Origin: Aspergillus flavus
Taxonomy: Eukaryota; Ascomycota; Eurotiomycetes; Eurotiales; Aspergillaceae
Direction of reading: 5' to 3'
Assembly (NCBI RefSeq): GCF_009017415.1
Contig: NC_092406.1
Coordinates: forward strand, 4,898,001 to 4,962,000
Length of the DNA: 64,000 bases
Part shown: positions 58,128-64,000 of the stretch, piece by piece
Layout of the letters: each line of letters opens with the position of its first letter
How positions within the stretch are numbered: the stretch's first letter is position 1
The notes under the pieces: model-generated
What the model saw: only the letters and a program-made list of their open reading frames with translations
Told to the model about the DNA's origin: nothing
Database searches by the model: none
Translations under genes and position numbers: made by a program

Positions 58128-61100
58128 ATGACCAACGAGAAGAAGCAGGTTGATACTGCTCAGCCGTTATCACAACCCGCCCATGCCCTCTCCTACAATG
58201 CCGTCCTCCAAGAGCTCAAAGTGAACTCGGAGGAAGGCCTCACAACGGCGGACGCCAAGAACCGTCTCAGTCAGTATGGCCCCAATCAGCTGGAGGGCGG
58301 AGAAGGGGTCTCCCTAGTTAAGATTATCATTCGACAAATTGCCAATGCAATGATGCTGGTACGTGGATGTCCTTATACACACGGGATTTCGATCAATGGA
58401 CTAACCTCCGACAACAATTATAGGTTCTCATCATTGCGATGGCGGTCAGTTTCGGTATTCAATCGTGGATCGAGGGTGGTGTTATTAGTGCCGTCATCGC
58501 CCTCAACATTGTGGTGGGTGTATACCAAGACTATGCAGCGGAAAAGACCATGGATTCCCTGCGCTCCTTGAGTTCTCCAACTGGTGTGGCGACTCGGGAT
58601 GGCAAAACCAGTACCATCCCGGCCACCGAGATCGTCCCCGGAGATATGATCGAGCTTAAAGTCGGTGACACTGTCCCCGCGGACCTTAGGTATGTAACCA
58701 TCGAGAATTGTTCGCTCCCATAAATGACCCAGCTAATCGCGCCCGTAGGCTCGTGGATGCTATGAATTTCGAAACCGACGAAGCGTTGTTGACCGGTGAA
58801 TCCTTGCCAGTACAGAAAGAGGTCGACTCCGTGTTCGACCCTGATACCGGACCGGGAGATCGCCTGAATATAGCTTATAGTTCATCTACCGTGACCCGGG
58901 GCCGTGCCCGCGGTGTTGTGGTTGGGACCGGAATGAGGACGGAAATCGGTGCCATCGCGGCGGCTCTCCGTGCCGGGGATTCCAAGAGACGGCCCGTCAA
59001 GCGTGGTCCCCAGGGCGAGACCAAAAAGCGCTGGTATGTGGAAGCCTGGACCCTGACCTGCACCGATGCGGTCGGTCGCTTCTTGGGTATCAATGTCGGA
59101 ACCCCTCTGCAAAGGAAGCTCTCCAAGTTGGCCTTGCTGCTCTTCGCAATCGCAGTGGTCTTCGCTATTGTGGTCATGGGTGCAAACGAGATGCGGAATG
59201 ATAAGGAAGTCATCATCTACGCAGTGGCAACTGGCCTGGCTATGATTCCTGCTTGTCTAGTGGTGGTCTTGACTATTACTATGGCGGTAGGCACCAAGCA
59301 GATGGTACAAAGAAATGTCATTGTCCGAAAGCTTGACTCCTTGGAAGCTCTCGGTGCTGTGACTAACATTTGCTCAGATAAAACTGGAACGCTTACTCAG
59401 GGCCGCATGGTTGCCAAAAGGGCTTGGCTCCCATCACTGGGTACATACTCCGTGGGATCCTCTAACGATCCGTTGAACCCCCAAGAAGGAGACTTGAGCC
59501 TGCTACCTCAACCCCCGGTTGAGCTCCAACGTGATACACAAGGAGAGCCTCGGGACCCTCAAGATCTACTCAAGGAGAACCAGGTGCTGGAAGACTATCT
59601 CAACGTCGCGGCGATGGCTAACCTCGCCCATGTTCACAAGTCAGAGACTGATGAATGGCAAGCGCGTGGCGAACCCACAGATATCGCCATTCAGGTGTTC
59701 GCGTCTCGTTTCAACTGGGGCCGTGATCGTTGGACCAAGGGCGAAAAGCCAGTTTGGACCCAGAAAGCCGAGTATCCTTTCGATTCGACCGTGAAGAAAA
59801 TGTCGGTGATTTTCGCCCAAGGTGACCGCGAGATGATCTTCACCAAAGGTGCCGTCGAACGTGTGGTGGATTCCTGCACATCAGTCACCTGGACCGCTGG
59901 TTCTAGCCCCGTTCCCCTGGATGGAAGCATGAAAGAAGAGATCCTGCAGAACATGGAAGCTCTGGCCAAGGAAGGCCTGCGAGTGCTTTGTCTCGCTTGC
60001 CGGGAGAATAAGACCCCCACCAACGGAGAGGAAGTTCCCCCTAGAGAGGAAGTCGAGAAAGACCTCACGTTCTGCGGTCTCATTGGTCTTTATGACCCCC
60101 CTCGCCCCGAAACTGCCGGTGCCATCGAAGAATGTTACCGCGCGGGAATCTCTGTGCACATGGTGACAGGTGACCACCCCGGTACAGCGCGTGCTATTGC
60201 AGCACAGGTTGGTATCATTCCTGCAAACATGGACAGCGTCGCCAAGGATGTGGCGGATGCAATGGTTATGACGGCCAGCCAGTTCGATAAATTGACCGAG
60301 GACGAGATCGATAATCTCCCTACTCTCCCATTGGTTATTGCTCGCTGCGCGCCTCATACGAAGGTCCGCATGATTGACGCCTTGCATCGTCGTGGTCGGT
60401 ACGCGGCAATGACGGGTGATGGTGTCAACGACTCACCTTCTCTTAAGCGGGCAGATGTCGGTATTGCTATGGGACAGGCAGGTTCTGACGTGGCAAAGGA
60501 TGCCTCAGAATTGGTTCTGATGGATGATAATTTCGCTTCTATCATCAACGGAATTGAAGAGGGCCGTCGTATTTTTGATAACATTCAGAAATTCGTCCTG
60601 CATTTGTTGGCCGAAAACGTTGGACTCGCGCTCACTCTGCTCATTGGTCTGGTATTCAAGGATGTCAACGGACAGTCTGTGTTTCCCATTGCGCCCGTCG
60701 AAATTCTCTGGATTATTATGATCACCTCCGGTCTCCCTGATATGGGATTGGGAATGGAGATCGCGGCACCCGATATCATGAACCGCCCGCCCCAGAGTGT
60801 ATGTACTTCCCTTCCTTCACCATTTTCCTTCACCCTCAACCTGGGCCCACTGCTAACACGCATAACAGAAACAAGGTATCTTCACATGGGAAGTCATTGT
60901 GGACACTCTTGTATATGGTGTCTGGATGGCTGCGCTGTGCCTGGCATCCTTCTCCCTGGTGATGTATGGATGGGGTGATGGTAACCTCGGAAGTGGCTGC
61001 AACACTGGCTACAATGGCAACGACCACTACAATGGCAACTGTGACACGGTGTTCCGTGCTCGTGCAACGACATTCGTTTGCATGACCTGGTTCGCGCTCT

Positions 61101-61519
61101 TCCTGGCGTGGGAGCAGATTGACATGCGGCGCAGTTTCTTCCGCATGCAGCCTGACTCGAAGAGATACTTTACCCAGTGGATGTTTGATGTTTGGCGCAA
61201 CAAGTTTCTTTTCACCGGTATCATGATCGGGTTCATCACCACATTCCCAATTCTATATATTCCTGGGCTCAACCATGTGGTTTTCAAGCACACCGGCATC
61301 TCCTGGGAATGGGGAGTGGTATTCGTGGAGGCGATCCTGTTCTTTATGGGCGTTGAGACGTGGAAGTGGTGCAAGCGGATCTTTTTCCGGCGCCAGGCGT
61401 ACCGTCACAAGGACGAGGAAAACAAGACGCTCCCTAACGACTTCAGCCGGTACACCACGATGAGCCGGTCTGATACACAAACAGCAAGCGACTTGAAGGT
61501 CGAAAAAACCATGGTTTAA
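58128..61519 (+). CDS. ENA-type P-type ATPase (Na+/K+ efflux, type IID)
   Basis: This exports Na+ (or K+) across the plasma membrane at ATP cost, important at alkaline pH and high salt. Exons are 58128-58358, 58424-58689, 58749-60798 and 60869-61519, giving 1065 aa, normal for ENA. The N-terminal cation-ATPase domain is HALSYNAVLQELKVNSEEGL. The actuator motif is DEALLTGESLPV, the phosphorylation motif CSDKTGTLTQGRMV (Asp about 376), the nucleotide-domain motif KGAVERVVDSC, and the hinge MTGDGVNDSPSLKRADVGIA (about residue 720). IPACLVVVLTITMAVG marks the TM4 ion site. The C-terminal half has the expected hydrophobic helices and a short charged tail. Introns 1-3 carry GTACGT/GTATGT donors. 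The several paralogues of this family prevent a precise gene number. Confidence 0.95.
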
Positions 61520-62343
61520 ATAGATGATATCACGACTTCATTGCACATTTTGAATCTGCTCGCCCTTGTACGGGAGATGAGTCCCGATTTTCAACTTCAT
61601 TTGTCCATCTGGCTGAGAAGACCCTCGGAGGGTTATCGAGGCAGCACCTTGCGTTAATGATTAATGTTATCCCTCAGAGACGTTATCATGAGTTGGGTGT
61701 ATATACTTAATGAGCATAGTTTATAGACAAATACCATTTTTCTCTTTTTAATCGGGATGTTCGTTGTAGAAACAGTGAGTGGAGTAGTGCACGAACCTTT
61801 AGTTCTCTTGAGATGTCTATCATGCGGAGACGGAAATCAATGAGCATCATCTGCGACAGCAGCTACGTTAGTCAGCTTAGAAGACTTGTTAGTCTCACGA
61901 GCAAAGTAGTGATCTGGTAAAACCAGCCACACGAAGAGAAAATATAATGCCCTGTAGATCAGGCTCCGAGCGAGTCGGAAGGGTCGCCTGGGGAGGAAAA
62001 TGAGAGCGGAGGTGGCAGGACAGGGCCCTTAAATACACGGTGGAGGGGAAAACAACACAGCACCAGCCTCATGTGATAACTATTAGGCAACCGTCATTGT
62101 CTAAGTGTTACAGACAAGAGCAATTGCACCGCTGTCCGCATCATAAATACCTGCCAAGGGATTTCCAAGACATGGGCAGAGCCCGCGGTCGAATCAATTC
62201 TACGAGTGGAGGGGACCAGGCCTCTATAGCGGTCGATCGAACGATTTCTATTGGATCATAATAATGTCTCATAGGATTGACTCATACGAGGACGGGTAGA
62301 GTCATTTGATAATCTCAGATGTGGAGGGGTTAGACAAAACTAT
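61520..62343. other. Convergent intergenic region, Na+-ATPase and biotin synthase
   Basis: This is 824 bp between two 3' ends. No gene or RNA signal; the frame at 62,040-62,261 is featureless. Confidence 0.5.
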
Positions 62344-63618
62344 TTACGAACTCGCGGCGGCCGGCGCGGCGGATACATTTTCCAACGGAGCGGATTCCTT
62401 CGAGACGGAGGCGTCGGCGTCCTTCTCGAAACTCTTCATAGGGTAGAAGCCCCACTTCTCAAACATTTCGCGATCTTCATCCCAGCCATTGCAATCAGTC
62501 GTCAACATCTTCTCGCCGGTAAAGACAGCGTTAGCACCGGCCATGAAGCACTGGACCTGTTGTTCCTCGGAAAGAGAGATGCGACCCGCGGCCAAGCGGA
62601 CGATCGTCGCGGGGAGAACGATACGGGCCGTCGCGATGGTCCGGAGGAGCTTGTCAAAGGAGATCATCTTGCGTTCACCTAGTGGGGTACCCGGGATGGG
62701 GACCAGAGCATTGACGGGGAAGGATTCCGGGTGGGAAGGTAGAGAGGAAACCGTGTGGATGAGACCGATACGGTCGGAGTCCGCCTCGCCGAGGCCCAGG
62801 ATACCGCCGGAGCAAACGTTGATTCCTGCGTCACGAACATGAGAGAGGGTCTTCAAGCGCTCATCGTACGACCGTGTGGTGATGATGGTGGGGTAGAACT
62901 CCCGGGACGTGTCCAGGTTATGGTTGTAAGCCGTCAAGCCGGCATCCTTCAGCTCCTTGGCTTGGTTCTCGTCAATCATGCCCAGGGTTACGCAGACCTC
63001 CATACCCATTTCCCGGACGCCCGACACCATCTGCTTAACATTCTTGAGACTTGTCTTGCGACCGCGCATGTCGCGCCAGGCCGCGCCCATGCAGAAACGG
63101 GTACTTCCATTCGCTTTGGCAATGCGGGCGGCTTTCAGCACATCATCCACGGGACTCATCTTTGTCGCTTTCAATCCGGTGTTGTGGCGCGACGATTGAG
63201 CGCAGTAGGAGCAATCCTCACTACATCCTCCGGTCTTAATGTTCATCAAGGTACACATCTGAATGGCGGACGGATCATGGAATCGACGGTGAACGGCAGC
63301 CTGGTTTGAATGAGTCAACTTGCTTCCAAGATCGCGGTATCATATTGAAAGAACAATCAAAAGCAAACAATACACAAAGCGAGATAACTTGGGAAAGTAG
63401 CCACATACCGCAGCGTAAGTCAGCTGGTTCAACGGGGTCTCATAGATCTGCTGGACCTCTTCGCGGGTCCATGTAGTCCGGGGCACTGTTGCGGCCGTTG
63501 CCTCTTGCAGGGCTACGGGGATTCTGCTTGCAATTGAAGCCGCACTGGGGGAGGACTGGACGGTACCATAGGACCTTCGTAGGATGATCCGAGGCACGGA
63601 CCGAGGGAGGAGTGACAT
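62344..63618 (-). CDS. bioB: Biotin synthase (radical SAM), BioB/Bio2
   Basis: This inserts sulfur into dethiobiotin, the last step of biotin synthesis, in mitochondria. Exons are 63618-63409 and 63300-62344, giving 388 aa. The N-terminus MSLLPRSVPRIILRRSYGTV is an Arg-rich presequence. The radical-SAM cluster is GGCSEDCSYCAQ, with Cys 96, 100 and 103 in CxxxCxxC order. The other conserved Cys are in RFCMGAAWRDMRGR and CVTLGMI. The Asn pair YNHNLDTS and the sulfur-donor Arg region near RLAAGRISL are present. The C-terminal tail after GFYPMKSFE is Ala/Ser-rich and not conserved. The intron is 108 bp with a GTATGT donor. The symbol is by family. Confidence 0.95.
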
Positions 63619-64000
63619 GGTGATTGTAGTGTAGAGTGATGTAAGTCCAATGGGAGTGGAAGAAAGGCAGTACTTAGGTTAGAGGGAACACAAAAGCACC
63701 ATGACAGCTCCCAAGAAGAATTAAGGCCAATGACGCCAAGCGACGGTGAAGGAAAGACCACAACCTCGGGAAAGAACCAAACAGACGAAAAGTGGATGAG
63801 AGGGGTAGATAGTAGTAGTAGTACGATCGTGCTCACCGGCGGGGGGAACCAGAGCTGCAGTGTTATTCCGGAGTAAGTTGGCTGTTAGTTGTTAATTGTT
63901 TGACTACCTGCTATTACTCACAGTGGGGGGGAAAGTCTAATCATTTCACCCAGTCAGCGACCACCTGATGCAAATAAAGCTGTGGCTCAGGAACAGAAGT
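63619..64000. promoter_or_regulatory. Upstream region of biotin synthase, cut by window edge
   Basis: This is 382 bp holding the leader and promoter of the minus-strand biotin synthase. A TAG/TAC-rich stretch lies at 63,808-63,825. I see no other gene; any neighbour lies beyond the window. Confidence 0.4.

Noticed and set aside
49182..58128. TPP riboswitch or tRNA genes
   Set aside because: I looked for CTGAGA-type thi-box elements and GGTTCRA B-boxes through the window; isolated matches lacked the partner elements or stems. A tRNAscan/Infernal run would settle it.

Overview
The window reads as nuclear DNA of a filamentous ascomycete, most likely a eurotialean mould of the Aspergillus/Penicillium type. 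The genes are split by short introns (about 41-190 bp, mostly 50-80) with GT..AG ends and CTAAC/CTGAC-like branch points. The families present (SteC/Ste11 kinase, Spo12, Zn2Cys6 regulators, ENA Na+-ATPase, DHA2 transporter) are standard for such fungi. I read about 21 protein-coding genes and found no rRNA, tRNA, CRISPR array or intact transposon. Where I give exon joins, the summed lengths are divisible by three and splice phases match, but no transcript data were available.

Layout. 1-11.2 kb is housekeeping: the 3' part of a Ste11 MAPKKK, mitochondrial ribosomal protein uL5m, a ubiquitin protease ending in a CaaX box, and Vps18. 11.5-23.8 kb is an accessory block of five genes on the minus strand (Zn2Cys6 regulator, Zn2Cys6 regulator, cytochrome P450, DHA2 transporter, second MFS transporter) with no biosynthetic backbone enzyme beside it. 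25.2-29.6 kb holds a C2H2-like zinc-finger protein and a ketopantoate reductase. 29.6-35.7 kb has no gene I can support. It runs into a pyrimidine-rich leader of about 1.6 kb in front of a Ran1/Ksp1-type kinase. This leader is almost free of ATG and carries only three minimal upstream ORFs.

40.5-53.6 kb carries a SUN-domain ER protein (Slp1 type), a Spo12-like protein, an acyl-CoA dehydrogenase, the divergent ribosome-biogenesis pair LSG1/LTV1, and an M20 amidohydrolase. 53.6-56.3 kb is AT-rich and may hold a decayed membrane-protein gene. 56.3-64 kb carries a membrane-anchored RING-H2 protein (rebuilt here from three exons), an ENA-type Na+ P-type ATPase and biotin synthase. The intergenic DNA between the RING gene and the ATPase contains six PacC-type GCCAAG hexamers in about 300 bp.

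How genes may work together. LSG1 and LTV1 act in late 60S and 40S maturation and share one 533-bp intergenic region with a TCACGTGA E-box. The five accessory genes look like a regulator/oxidase/exporter module that detoxifies, modifies or exports a small molecule; this is inferred from order and families only. The strongest leads for follow-up are the kinase leader, the PacC-site cluster and the accessory module.
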